Origin: Planctomycetia bacterium
GTDB lineage: Bacteria; Planctomycetota; UBA1135; GCA-002686595
Reading direction: 5' to 3'
DNA: 39,141 nt
NCBI GenBank assembly: GCA_005789645.1
Contig: SXXH01000075.1
Span: 1 to 39,141 of the forward strand
Positions 24,541 to 33,084 of the stretch are shown here, piece by piece. Under the pieces are notes generated by a model that ran no database searches, was not told the origin of the DNA, and saw only the letters and a list, made by a program, of their open reading frames with translations. Positions within the stretch are counted from its first letter, which is position 1, and every line of letters begins with the position of its first letter. The position numbers and the translations under genes are program-made.

Positions 24541-24589
24541 TGCCCGGCTCGGCGCGCGCGAGGGAGTCCAGGTGCGGCGGAGCCTAGGT

Positions 24590-24619
24590 GTGTCGAAGTC
24601 TCGGCGTGTCGGAGTCTCA
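24590..24619 (+). repeat. Two imperfect 14-bp direct repeats between convergent genes
   Basis: GTGTCGAAGTCTCG and GTGTCGGAGTCTCA, 12 of 14 identical, starting 16 bp apart. They lie just after the threonine aldolase gene, and the second overlaps the last codons of the small lipoprotein gene. No function is visible. Confidence 0.4.
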
Positions 24620-25060
24620 GTGCAGTCCGACGACGCGGCAGTAGAGTCGACTCGGTGGTCCGATCAGATCCGCCGGAGCCTTCGCGCCCGCGGCCAACAA
24701 GAAGTGCGCCGCGTCCGCGTCGGTCGTCAGGGGCAGGTACCACTGACCGTCGGCCCCCTGCGGTGCGTTCATGGGCGTTGGGCCCGCGAGGGCCTCGTCC
24801 GTGGCGAGGATCACCACCGCGCCGTGCCCGCTGACTGGGTTCGGCCCGATGTAGCAATCCTTCACGTAGAGCGGCTCGCCCCGAGGCCCGAGGCCGGCGA
24901 GGAGCAGGCTGCGACCTTTGAGTTCGCGCACCAGTTCCAACGCCCTGAGGGACAAGCGCGCCTGTGGGGCGGCCTCCACGCTCGGGGCGCAGGATTGGTT
25001 CAGCAGAAGGACGCTTGACGCCAGGAACGTCATGGCGCGCAAGCAGGAGACATTCAGCAT
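24617..25060 (-). CDS. Small putative lipoprotein of unknown function
   Basis: 147 residues from the ATG at 25060. MLNVSCLRAMTFLASSVLLLNQSC is a signal sequence with a lipobox ending LNQSC. An internal ATG at 25033 would also work but removes the only basic residue before the hydrophobic core. The mature part contains LVRELKGRSLLLAGLGPRGEPLYVKDCYIG and a central VVILATDEALAG; it is soluble and carries no known motif. No operon partner: it is convergent with threonine aldolase, and the next minus-strand gene ends 146 bp upstream. The open frame and signal peptide support a real gene. Confidence 0.6.
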   Translation of the reverse strand: MLNVSCLRAMTFLASSVLLLNQSCAPSVEAAPQARLSLRALELVRELKGRSLLLAGLGPRGEPLYVKDCYIGPNPVSGHGAVVILATDEALAGPTPMNAPQGADGQWYLPLTTDADAAHFLLAAGAKAPADLIGPPSRLYCRVVGLH

Positions 25061-25206
25061 ACCGGTCACCAGTAGGGGGTGCCTTGACCGACAGCGCGGG
25101 TTGGGGAGTCCCATGATGCCCCCGTAGTTTCGCTGTGGGGAAGCGATTTGGAAAAAACTTCCGTCAGGCGCGGATCAAAGGCGTCGGGATCGACAACCCC
25201 GCCGAC

Positions 25207-26376
25207 TCAAGGCCGCCAACGCACCACTTGCACGCCGCCTGGCACCGGCGTGGCCACGCGCACATGCGAGCCGAGATCGACGACGCGCGCGCGCCCCGAG
25301 GATCGGTCGGCGGTCGTGCGCGCGACCTCGCGCACGACGACGGGCGGAGCGTCGGCATCCAGTGAGTCCCAACGCGCGAGCATCCACGCCGCCGCGCCCT
25401 CGACGCGCTCCAACCACAGCACGCTGAGGCTGCCACCCGGACCGCACGAGGCGTCCAGCCTGCCGAGCACGCCGCCGCGCGCGAGCACGCGCCACCGCCA
25501 CGGGCCTCGCGGATCCTCGGCGGTCGACAGCACCACGCGCGCCTCGCCGCCACCCTCCGTGTAGCGCACCAGCGCCACGCGCGTCCCGTCGGATGCCAGG
25601 ACCGCGCCGTTCACCGGACAGCCGTGGATGCGCCAACCATCGTCGAGCCCGGCTTCGATGCGCCGCGTGGTCCCGTCGCGCGCGATGTGCGCCAGCGCGA
25701 TGTCGCGCCGCTCGTCCACATCGCGGTCGCGCCAAGCCACGAGCGCGCCGTCGCCGCGGGCTGTCAAGGATGTTGGACAACAATCGCAGGCGCGCTCGTC
25801 GAGCAGGATCTCGGCGCCGAAGCGACCGTCGGAGTCGATGAAGCGCGCTTGCACGCGCATGGCGCCGTTCGACTTGGCGTGGTCGCGTCCGTCGAGCCAC
25901 GCCGCGACCAGTCCGCCCTCGTCCATCGGCGCGAGCGACACGAAGCCGTGTTCGCCGAGTCCGACATCGTCGTGCAAGCGCCGTGGCGCCGCATGTTCGC
26001 CTGCAATCCAGATGGCGTAGTCGTAGGCGCCGTCGCCCGTGCGCTCGAGCCAAGTCGCCCACGTCGCGCCTTCGGCGTCGCGCGCGGCGGCTGGCACGTC
26101 CGCCCAATTCACGAACCAGCGTTCGCCGCGCGCCAGATCGCGCACACCCGTGGACGCGTGCAAGCGCAGCGCATGTCCGCCGCCATCGGGCGCGAGCACC
26201 ACGAGCTCGGGTTCGCGCGCACGGGTGGCGGCGCGTGGCAGCGATACCCATGTGGGCGCGGCACCCGCGCGTTCGCGCGCCTCGACTTCGAGCGAGCCGT
26301 CGCGGGCCTCTCCGCACGATGCGGTCGAGAGCGTCGAAGCCGCGGCGGTCGCCAACGCGAGGGCGGCCGCGCGCAT
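25207..26376 (-). CDS. Sialidase/BNR-like secreted lipoprotein
   Basis: 389 residues. The signal peptide MRAAALALATAAASTLSTASC ends in a lipobox. Repeated beta-blade segments (WFVNWADVPAAARDAEG; VSLAPMDEGGLVAAWLDGRDH; GALVAWRDRDVDERRDIALAHI; LSVLWLERVEGAAAWMLARW) suggest a propeller of the exo-sialidase-like type. CDCCPTSL is a cysteine motif I associate with such exported propellers in Bacteroidota and Planctomycetota. The catalytic arginine triad of true sialidases is not clear, so enzymatic activity is not claimed. The ATG shares one base with the upstream stop (TGATG), coupling it to the membrane-protein gene. Confidence 0.75.
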   Translation of the reverse strand: MRAAALALATAAASTLSTASCGEARDGSLEVEARERAGAAPTWVSLPRAATRAREPELVVLAPDGGGHALRLHASTGVRDLARGERWFVNWADVPAAARDAEGATWATWLERTGDGAYDYAIWIAGEHAAPRRLHDDVGLGEHGFVSLAPMDEGGLVAAWLDGRDHAKSNGAMRVQARFIDSDGRFGAEILLDERACDCCPTSLTARGDGALVAWRDRDVDERRDIALAHIARDGTTRRIEAGLDDGWRIHGCPVNGAVLASDGTRVALVRYTEGGGEARVVLSTAEDPRGPWRWRVLARGGVLGRLDASCGPGGSLSVLWLERVEGAAAWMLARWDSLDADAPPVVVREVARTTADRSSGRARVVDLGSHVRVATPVPGGVQVVRWRP

Positions 26377-26810
26377 CAGCCCTGCTGGCCTTCGAAGGCC
26401 GCCTTGACCTCGTTGTTCATCAGCACGACGAGCGCCCAGATGCCCACCGGCAAGCCGATGACGCAACAGCAGCCCGTGAAGCACGGCAACATGCCGAGGA
26501 TGGAACCGGCGATGGCGAGGCCGCGCCCCTTCAATTGGCGCATTTGCAGGCCGCTCCACAGGATCAGGCCCGACACGGCCAGCGCCAAGAGCGACATGAC
26601 CAAGTTGCCGCCCGCGAGCAGCGAGACGAAGGTCTCGGTGGTCTCCGGGTCCATGCCAGCTCGGTCGAAGGCTTGGCGCAGCTGGTCGACTTGCTGGTTG
26701 GTCGCGCCTTGCACCGCTCCCGCCAAGGCACCGGCCGCTCCCAAGGCTCCCACGGCGATCAATCCGATGGCGGGGAGCTTGACCTTCTCCAATGCTGCGG
26801 TGCGATCCAT
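26376..26810 (-). CDS. Small multi-pass membrane protein, DUF4190-like
   Basis: 144 residues from the ATG at 26810, with AGGAG 8 nt upstream. Hydrophobic helices lie at about 14-36 (PAIGLIAVGALGAAGALAGA), 66-88 (LVMSLLALAVSGLILW) and 98-130, where GRGLAIAGSILGMLPCFTGCCCVIGLPVGIW forms a helical hairpin. The last segment resembles DUF4190, with an unusual CCC run. A soluble loop between helices 1 and 2 is acidic (AFDRAGMDPETTETF). It is coupled by TGATG to the sialidase-like lipoprotein. No biochemical function is known for this family. Confidence 0.75.
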   Translation of the reverse strand: MDRTAALEKVKLPAIGLIAVGALGAAGALAGAVQGATNQQVDQLRQAFDRAGMDPETTETFVSLLAGGNLVMSLLALAVSGLILWSGLQMRQLKGRGLAIAGSILGMLPCFTGCCCVIGLPVGIWALVVLMNNEVKAAFEGQQG

Positions 26811-26892
26811 GCTTCGACTCCTTCTGGCGGGGGACATCGCGACGGGCTCATCGCGACGGTGACGGCGCGACGGACGCCCCCCCCGGGTCGGT

Positions 26893-26898
26893 AGTCTA
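26893..26898 (-). promoter_or_regulatory. Candidate -10 for the membrane protein / lipoprotein pair
   Basis: Minus strand GGCTAGACTACC, with TAGACT 82 bp before the ATG. Same hexamer class as upstream of the enoyl-CoA hydratase and M14 genes. Confidence 0.3.
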
Positions 26899-26946
26899 GC
26901 CGTCGGCGCTGGTCCGCCCCAAGCAGACACGCGCTGTCGAACCCTT

Positions 26947-26961
26947 GCGGCGCTGCGCCGC
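26947..26961 (-). terminator. GC-rich hairpin downstream of the HEAT-repeat gene
   Basis: GCGGCG CTG CGCCGC, a 6-bp stem with a 3-nt loop, about 45 bp past the stop codon at 27006. There is no T-run. It could end transcription of the HEAT gene, but confidence is low. Confidence 0.25.
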
Positions 26962-27005
26962 CACCGGCTTCGGTGTCCGCTTGGGAGCGCTGTGGTCGTG
27001 GTCTC

Positions 27006-28577
27006 TCAGACGCCTTCTTTCTTGGGCTCGCCGCCTTCGCCGCCATTCTGCTCGCCGGGTTCGCCGGGCTTGCCCTCGCCGGCCGGGTCGCCGTCCGGTG
27101 GCGCCTCGCCGCGGCCGCCTCGCCCGCCGGCTGCACCGCCCGGCCCGTCCGCGCCGCCGAAGATGCGCACGCGCTCGATGTCGTCGCGGCACAAGCGCGC
27201 GACTTCGGCGCCGATGGTCGACAGGTCGGCGCCATTCGAAACGGCGAGCGCGGCCTCGAGCGTGGACTTCAGGGGGCCGTCGATGGCCGAACGCAGGTGC
27301 GTCTCGAGTGCTCCGCGCCACCCCTCGTCGCGCTTCAGCGCCAAGGCCAAGGCCGCCGCGCGCTTGTCCTCTTCGGATCCCGTGGTCAGCACGGCGTCGA
27401 GCGCGGCCAGCACATCCTTGTCGGGCGCGAAGTGCGACAACGAGTAGATCGCGTTGCGACGCACGAGCAGGTCCTTGTCGGCGCGCGCTCGACGCGCCAC
27501 CTCCTTCTTGACCTTGGCTTCCTTGGCGCCACAGGCGGCGAGGGCGCGCACCAGGTCCTTCTGCACCTTGGGGTCCTTCTCTTCGGCGAGCTGCTTCTCC
27601 AGCACCTTGGCGCTCTCGGGCGCTGCGAGTTGCTCCAAGGCGACCGCGGCCTCCATGCGCATTTCGGGCGCGAAGTTGCCCACGAACTCGTGCACCAGGG
27701 GCGCGTATACGGGCGGCGAACCCGCACCGATGGCGCGGATGATGCGCATGTGCTTGGTCGCGCCGTCGGCTGCGCCCCGGCCCGCGCCGCCACCACCACC
27801 ACCTCCGCCGCGACCACCACCACCTCCGCCACCGCCGCGACCACCGCCTGCGGCGCCGCTGCGCAGTTCGGCCTGGATGCAGTCGACCGCCGCGGAATCG
27901 TCGCAGACGAGGATGCGCAGGAGGGCGTTCCAGCGTTCTTCCGCCGGCAGGCCGCGCTTGACCTTCTCGATCAGCTCGAGCAGTTCCTTCTTCGACAGCG
28001 GCGCCGCCGTCTCCGCGGCACCTGGGTCGTACACGCCGTCCATGACCACGCGGCGCGGCGCGCGCGCGGTCGAGGGCATGGCGACATCGCTCTTCGCATC
28101 GAGCTTCTTGATGGCGGTGACGAAGCACCAGACCATCTCGTCCTTGGCGATCTCGTAGGGCACCGACAAGAGCACCTTGCCGTCGCCCGAAAGCCACACG
28201 TGCTGCGGCGCGATCACCATGCCCGAGGCGTCGGCCTTGAGGATGTCCTTGCGCGCCTCCATGTCGACGCGCCGGTGATCCAGGCACATGAGTCCGTCGA
28301 AGCGCGTGCACGCCTTGGTCGGGGCGGCATGCTCGGCCGCCGAGGCCACCACGTTGAGCGTGCGCGCGGCGAGCGCCACGACTTCCTTCTCGGCGTACAT
28401 CTTGTTCGCCATGCGGTCGTTGGCCTTCTCGCCGTCCATGTTGACGGCGAGGAAGACGACCTTGCCGCCGTCCTTGGCGGTGGCGAGCGCCGATTCGAGC
28501 GTCTTCTGCCACGCGATCTGGGCGTGGGCGGCGACGGAGAGGAGGCAGGTGGCGGCGAGGGCGAGCGGGAGTCTCAT
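27006..28577 (-). CDS. Secreted thioredoxin-like / HEAT-repeat protein with polyglycine linker
   Basis: 523 residues with signal peptide MRLPLALAATCLLSVAAHAQ. Residues 22-165 resemble a thioredoxin fold without the CxxC pair: WQKTLESALATAKDGGKVVFLAVNMDGEKAN and VWLSGDGKVLLSVPYE. Next comes a segment with two cysteines (LLRILVCDDSAAVDC). A polyglycine/arginine linker (about 243-265) leads into HEAT-like helical repeats (MRMEAAVALEQLAAPESAKVLEKQL; LLVRRNAIYSLSHFAPDKDVLAALDAV). The tail is Gly/Glu/Pro-rich. It lies 113 bp after the DUF1501 gene, at the end of the catabolic block. A scaffold or binding role outside the cytoplasm is an inference. Confidence 0.75.
   Translation of the reverse strand: MRLPLALAATCLLSVAAHAQIAWQKTLESALATAKDGGKVVFLAVNMDGEKANDRMANKMYAEKEVVALAARTLNVVASAAEHAAPTKACTRFDGLMCLDHRRVDMEARKDILKADASGMVIAPQHVWLSGDGKVLLSVPYEIAKDEMVWCFVTAIKKLDAKSDVAMPSTARAPRRVVMDGVYDPGAAETAAPLSKKELLELIEKVKRGLPAEERWNALLRILVCDDSAAVDCIQAELRSGAAGGGRGGGGGGGGRGGGGGGGGAGRGAADGATKHMRIIRAIGAGSPPVYAPLVHEFVGNFAPEMRMEAAVALEQLAAPESAKVLEKQLAEEKDPKVQKDLVRALAACGAKEAKVKKEVARRARADKDLLVRRNAIYSLSHFAPDKDVLAALDAVLTTGSEEDKRAAALALALKRDEGWRGALETHLRSAIDGPLKSTLEAALAVSNGADLSTIGAEVARLCRDDIERVRIFGGADGPGGAAGGRGGRGEAPPDGDPAGEGKPGEPGEQNGGEGGEPKKEGV
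27788..27850 (-). repeat. Triplet-rich repeat encoding the polyglycine linker
   Basis: CCACCACCACCACCTCC-type units on the plus strand, present in two near-identical copies about 20 bp apart. They encode GGGGGGG runs broken by Arg. Slippage-prone, and likely to vary in length between strains. Confidence 0.7.
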
Positions 28578-28690
28578 GGGCGTGGTTCCTGCGAAGATCG
28601 TCGTGGAACCGGAGAGCCGGGCGCAAGTCCCGCGCCAAAGGGCGATTCCAACCCCTGTCGACGCCCCACTTCGGCCCGCGGGGATGGGCC

Positions 28691-30112
28691 TCAGGCCAAC
28701 CAGCCGCGCACGACGGTCCCCTCGACGTCGGTCAGGCGGAAGTCGCGGCCTTGGCTGCGATGGACGAGCTTCTCGTGGTCGAAGCCCAGGCAGTGGAGCA
28801 GCGTCGCGTGCAGGTCGTGCACCGACACCGGATCCGAAACGACCTTGTAGCCCAGCTCGTCGGTCGCGCCCCAGGTCTGGCCGGTCTTCAGGCCGCCGCC
28901 GGAGAGCAGCAGCGTGAACGCGTGGCTGTGGTGGTCTCGGCCGAGGAACTTGCTGCCGTCGCGCTCCTCGTTCATCGGCGTGCGGCCGAACTCGCCGCCC
29001 CACACGAACAGTGTGTCCTCCAAGAGGCCCGACTGCGCGAGGTCCTCGAGCAGCGCGGCGCTCGGCCTGTCGGTCTCCAGGCAACGCCGCGGCAGCGAGG
29101 TCGCCAGGTCGTCGTCCGGGCTGGTGCCATGCGAGTCCCAACCCCAATGGTGGAGCTGCACGAAGCGCACGCCTCGTTCCAGCAAGCGCCGCGCCAACAG
29201 GCAGTTGTTGGCGAAGCTCCTCGCGCCAGGCTCCGCACCGTAGCGCGCGAGCGTGGTGGCGCTTTCGCGCGAGAGGTCGGCGAGCTCCGGCACGCTCGCC
29301 TGCATGCGCCAGGCCAGCTCGTACTGCGCCATGCGCGTGGCGATCTCGGGATCGCCGAGCGCGTCGCGGCGGCGCGCATTCAGCTCCGCCAGCGTGTCGA
29401 GCTGCGCGCGGCGCGACTCGCGCGCGAGGCCCTCGGGGTCGGCGAGGTGCAGCACCGGCGAGCCCTCGCCGCGCAAGCGCACGCCTTGATGGACGCCGGG
29501 CAGGAAGCCGTTCGACCACAGGCTTGCGCCGCCATCGGGCCCGTAGCGGCCCGACAAGAGCACGCAGTAGGTCGGCAGATCGTGGTTGGCGCTGCCGAGG
29601 CCCCACGCGGTCCAGCTGCCGAAGCTCGGCCGGCCGATGCGCTCGTGGCCGCTCGCCATGTAGATCTGCGCCGGCGCGTGGTTGAACTGCGTCGTGCGCA
29701 TCGAGCGCGCCACCAGCAGCCGATCCGCCTGCTTGGCGAGGTGCGGCAGCAGCGTCGAGAACTCGGCGCCCGATTGGCCGTGGCGCGCGAACTCGAAGGG
29801 CGACCCGAGCAGCTTGGGATGGCCCTTGATGAAGGCGAAGCGCTCGCCTTGCAAGTAGCTCTCGGGCAGCGGCTGTCCGTCCAACTGCTTGAGCTTGGGC
29901 TTGTGATCGAACAAGTCGAGCTGCGAGGGAGCGCCCGCCATGTGCAGGTGCACCACCCGCTTGGCGCGCGGGGCATGGTGCGTCGCGGGTGCATTCGCGC
30001 CCTGCGCCGCGGCGCGCTCCGAAGAGAGTGCCTGCAGCGCCATGGCTCCCAGCCCCGCGCCGCCGGCGCGCAGCAGTTCGCGTCGCGACCAAATCGGGTC
30101 CGCGCCGCTCAT
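28691..30112 (-). CDS. DUF1501 exported protein with twin-arginine leader
   Basis: 473 residues. SRRELLRAGGAGLGAMALQAL is a Tat-type leader. The DUF1501 body shows VVHLHMAGAPSQLDLFDHKP, the PLPESYLQGERFAFI stretch, LPHLAKQADRLLVARSM and the terminal pattern DTLFVWGGEFGRTPMNE ... GRDHHSHAFTLLLSGGG. The family resembles sulfatase/alkaline-phosphatase-fold proteins and is almost always encoded beside DUF1549/DUF1553 proteins in planctomycetes. Here it overlaps that gene by four bases (ATGA). Its biochemical role is not established; periplasmic action in the same pathway is the common assumption. Confidence 0.92.
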   Translation of the reverse strand: MSGADPIWSRRELLRAGGAGLGAMALQALSSERAAAQGANAPATHHAPRAKRVVHLHMAGAPSQLDLFDHKPKLKQLDGQPLPESYLQGERFAFIKGHPKLLGSPFEFARHGQSGAEFSTLLPHLAKQADRLLVARSMRTTQFNHAPAQIYMASGHERIGRPSFGSWTAWGLGSANHDLPTYCVLLSGRYGPDGGASLWSNGFLPGVHQGVRLRGEGSPVLHLADPEGLARESRRAQLDTLAELNARRRDALGDPEIATRMAQYELAWRMQASVPELADLSRESATTLARYGAEPGARSFANNCLLARRLLERGVRFVQLHHWGWDSHGTSPDDDLATSLPRRCLETDRPSAALLEDLAQSGLLEDTLFVWGGEFGRTPMNEERDGSKFLGRDHHSHAFTLLLSGGGLKTGQTWGATDELGYKVVSDPVSVHDLHATLLHCLGFDHEKLVHRSQGRDFRLTDVEGTVVRGWLA

Positions 30113-33003
30113 CCGCGCACCACCGCCTCGTCGAGGTTGAGCAGCATGTTCGCCACGACGATCCAAGCCACGAGCTCGTCCGGCGCGAGGCGCTCCGCGC
30201 CGCGCAGCGCGTGGTGGTTGGCCGCGAGCAGGCGCCGCGCGCCTTCCGGCTCCGCCTGCGCGCGCCCGCGTTCGAGGGACAGCAGGCGCAGCGTCGCGTC
30301 GAGCTCGATACTGTCCGGTTTTCTTGACACAACCACCTGCCACATCCGCTCGGCGCGCGCGCGATCGCCCTCCGATTCGCGCATGACGCGCGCGGCGAGT
30401 CCCGCCGCGCATTCGACGAAGGCCGGGTCGTTCAAGATGGCCAAGGCCTGCAGCGGCGTGTTCGTGCGTTCGCGGCGCGTGCACGAGGCCTCGCGACTGG
30501 GAGCGTCGAAGGCCATGAACGTCGCGTAGGGCGACGAGCGCTTCCAGAAGGTGTACAGCCCGCGGCGGAAGCGGTCCTCGTCCTGCGCCGTGGCCCAGCG
30601 ATCGTCGCTGTAGACCGGCGCCCACACGCCGTCTGGTTGGGGCGGCATGACGCTCGGCCCGCCGACCTTCCTCGACAGGAGCCCGGCCATCGAGAGCTGC
30701 GCGTCGCGCAGCGTCTCGATCTCGAGCCGCAACCGCGGCGCGCGCGCGAGCAAGGTGTTGCGGGGGTCGAGCTCCATGGCCCGCGGCTCGACTCGCGCGT
30801 CCCGTCGCCAGGCTTCGCTGGTGGCGATCAGCTTCCACGTCTCGTGCAGGTTCCAACCGCCTTCGACGAAGCGCGCGGCGAGTTCGTCGAGCAACGCGGG
30901 GTGGGTGGGCGCGTCGCCGCGCGCGCCGAAGTCATCGAGCGTCTCCACCAATCCGCGCCCGAAGGCCAGCGCCCAGATGCGATTGACGACCACGCGCGCC
31001 ACGAGAGGGTTGTCCCCCGACACCAGCCAGCGGGCCAGATCCAGCCGCGTGCGGCCTGCGCCAGCTGGCATGGGCGGCAGCACGCGCGGCACGCCCGCCT
31101 CGACCTCGTCGCCGGGCGCGCGGTGGCTGCCCCTCTCGAAGAGGCGCGTCGTGCGCGCTAGGGCGGAGTCCTGCATCACGAGCGCCTGCGGGATCCGCGA
31201 GCGCGCCTCGACCACGGCGCGCTGCGACTCGGCCACGCGCGCGTCGAGGTCGGCGGCGACGCGCGATTCGCGCGCGCGATGCCAGGCGCGCAGCGTCGCG
31301 CGGTCTTGTGGCGAGCGCTCGGCCTCGACGAGCAGGCTGGCCAGATGCGCCGGCAGGCCGAGTGGACCTGCGAGCTCGAGTTCGCCGAGGAATCCGCCGA
31401 GGCCGCCGTCGTTCCAGACCTCCACGACGATGGCGTGCGTGCCTCTCTTCTGATCGAAGGCGATCTCGTGGCGCGGGGCGTCGAGCGGATCCCATTGCGC
31501 GTCCTCGAGCACGAGCGAGCCGTCGATCCAGACGCGCACGCGATCGTCGGCCGAAAGGCGCAAGCGGGCTTGGCCCGCGCGCCATGTGCGCGCCTCGAGC
31601 GTGTACACCGCCGTCGCGCCTGCGTGGGGCAGCAGGTGCTTGCCGGGCGGCAGCGCCGTGGGTTGCAAGTCGAGCGCTCGTGGCGCACCTTCGACGAGGC
31701 CCAGCTCGCGCGCCAGCGAGCGCCGCCCATCGTCCGGCAGCGGGCCGACCACCATCCAAGGACCGATCTCGGGCGGTCCTTCCGAGCTGAACTGCAGTTC
31801 CCGGTGGCGCGCTTCCTCCCACGCGGCGAACTCCGCTTCCAAGTTCGGCGCCGCGGCGTCGAGATCCGCGCGAGCCTCGTCCAGCGCGCGCCCGGCGGCG
31901 GCCAACTCCGCGGCCTGCTCGCGCGTGGGCGCGGCGAGGCGCGGCTCGAGCGAAGCGCCGGTTTCCGCCGTGCGATCGAAGTAGGCGTAGAGCTGGTAGT
32001 ACTCGCGCTGCGAGAAGGGGTCGTGCTTGTGGTTGTGGCACTGCGCGCACGCGAGCGTCGAGCCGAGCCAAACGCTCGCCGTGGTGTTGACGCGATCGAT
32101 GATGGCGGCGGCGCGGAACTCCTCGGGATCGACGCCGCCTTCCAGGTTGACCAGCGTGTTGCGGTGGAAGCCGCTGGCGAGGCGTTGCTCCAGCGTCGCC
32201 TCCGGCAGCAAGTCGCCCGCCAGTTGCTCGATGGTGAACTGGTCGAAGGGTTGGTTCCCGGCGAAGCTCTCGATGACCACATCGCGCCAGCGCCAGTTCT
32301 CGCGCCGATCGTCCTTCTCGTAGCCGTTCGTGTCGGCGTATCGTCCGAGATCGAGCCACCACTGGGCCATGCGCTCGGCGTGCGCGACGCTGTCCAGCCA
32401 ATCGGACACAAGTCGCTCCCACTTGTCCGCGCGCCGATCGGCGAGGTGCGCCTCGACCTCGGCCGGGGTCGGCGGCAAGCCGCGCAGCTCGAGACTCAGG
32501 CGTCGCACCAGCGTGCGCTCGTCCGCGCGCGGCCGAGGGGCGAGTCCGCGCTCGGCCAAGGCGGCGTCCACGGCCGCGTCGATCGGATTGGTCGCGGCCG
32601 CGAGCCGCTCGTCGCGCGCGAGCGGGCGGTAGGCCCAGTGCGAGCTGGTCGACCGTTCGGAGCCGAAGTCCGCGGGCACGTGCGCGCCCGCGGAGATCCA
32701 GCGCGCCACGGCCTCGATCTCGGCGGCGGCGAGCGCCTCGCGCGCCTGCGGCATGCGCTCGTCGAGGTCGGTGGAGACCAGTCGCTCGTGCAGCGTGCTC
32801 GACGCCAGATCCCCGGCGACGACCGTCGAGAGCACGCCTTCGCGCGTGTCCAGGCGCAGGCCGCCCCTTTGCCTGTCCTCGCCGTGGCACTCGATGCAGC
32901 TCTTCGCGAGGATCGGCGCGATGTCGCGCGCGAAGTCCGCGCCGTCGAGGTGCGTGGCCGCCTGCCATGGCGCGACGACCAGGAAGAACTGTGCGAGGTG
33001 CAT
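30109..33003 (-). CDS. Planctomycete cytochrome C / DUF1549 / DUF1553 protein
   Basis: 964 residues. A short hydrophobic N-terminus (MHLAQFFLVVAPWQAA) is followed by a haem motif CIECH at residues 36-40 (SCIECHGEDRQRGGLRLD), the PSCyt1 domain. DUF1549 (PSCyt2) follows: FVRRLSLELRGLPPTPAEVEAHL-type sequence, then WWLDLGRYADTNGYEKD and CAQCHNHKHDPFSQREYYQLYAYFD. The central part holds a carbohydrate-binding-like beta region (GTHAIVVEVWNDGG). DUF1553 (PSD1) is C-terminal: LARWLVSGDNPLVARVVVNRIW and RRERTNTPLQALAILNDPAFVE. These proteins are presumed periplasmic redox enzymes for carbohydrate or sulfated-glycan breakdown. It overlaps the DUF1501 gene. Confidence 0.95.
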   Translation of the reverse strand: MHLAQFFLVVAPWQAATHLDGADFARDIAPILAKSCIECHGEDRQRGGLRLDTREGVLSTVVAGDLASSTLHERLVSTDLDERMPQAREALAAAEIEAVARWISAGAHVPADFGSERSTSSHWAYRPLARDERLAAATNPIDAAVDAALAERGLAPRPRADERTLVRRLSLELRGLPPTPAEVEAHLADRRADKWERLVSDWLDSVAHAERMAQWWLDLGRYADTNGYEKDDRRENWRWRDVVIESFAGNQPFDQFTIEQLAGDLLPEATLEQRLASGFHRNTLVNLEGGVDPEEFRAAAIIDRVNTTASVWLGSTLACAQCHNHKHDPFSQREYYQLYAYFDRTAETGASLEPRLAAPTREQAAELAAAGRALDEARADLDAAAPNLEAEFAAWEEARHRELQFSSEGPPEIGPWMVVGPLPDDGRRSLARELGLVEGAPRALDLQPTALPPGKHLLPHAGATAVYTLEARTWRAGQARLRLSADDRVRVWIDGSLVLEDAQWDPLDAPRHEIAFDQKRGTHAIVVEVWNDGGLGGFLGELELAGPLGLPAHLASLLVEAERSPQDRATLRAWHRARESRVAADLDARVAESQRAVVEARSRIPQALVMQDSALARTTRLFERGSHRAPGDEVEAGVPRVLPPMPAGAGRTRLDLARWLVSGDNPLVARVVVNRIWALAFGRGLVETLDDFGARGDAPTHPALLDELAARFVEGGWNLHETWKLIATSEAWRRDARVEPRAMELDPRNTLLARAPRLRLEIETLRDAQLSMAGLLSRKVGGPSVMPPQPDGVWAPVYSDDRWATAQDEDRFRRGLYTFWKRSSPYATFMAFDAPSREASCTRRERTNTPLQALAILNDPAFVECAAGLAARVMRESEGDRARAERMWQVVVSRKPDSIELDATLRLLSLERGRAQAEPEGARRLLAANHHALRGAERLAPDELVAWIVVANMLLNLDEAVVRG

Positions 33004-33084
33004 GCGCTGAGGGCGCGCGCGACGTCGCGCACGCTTCCTGATCCTATACCGAAGCGCCTGCGGGTCCGCGCCGGCGACGGGCCG

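Noticed and set aside
25164-25206. Terminator-like hairpin after the sialidase-like gene
   Set aside because: GGCG and GGG pair with CCC and CGCC only with a bulge, and the T-run is over 20 bp away, so it is too weak to list.
27788-27850. Repeat array that might be a CRISPR or minisatellite
   Set aside because: It lies in frame within a gene and encodes glycines. There are no spacers of even length.
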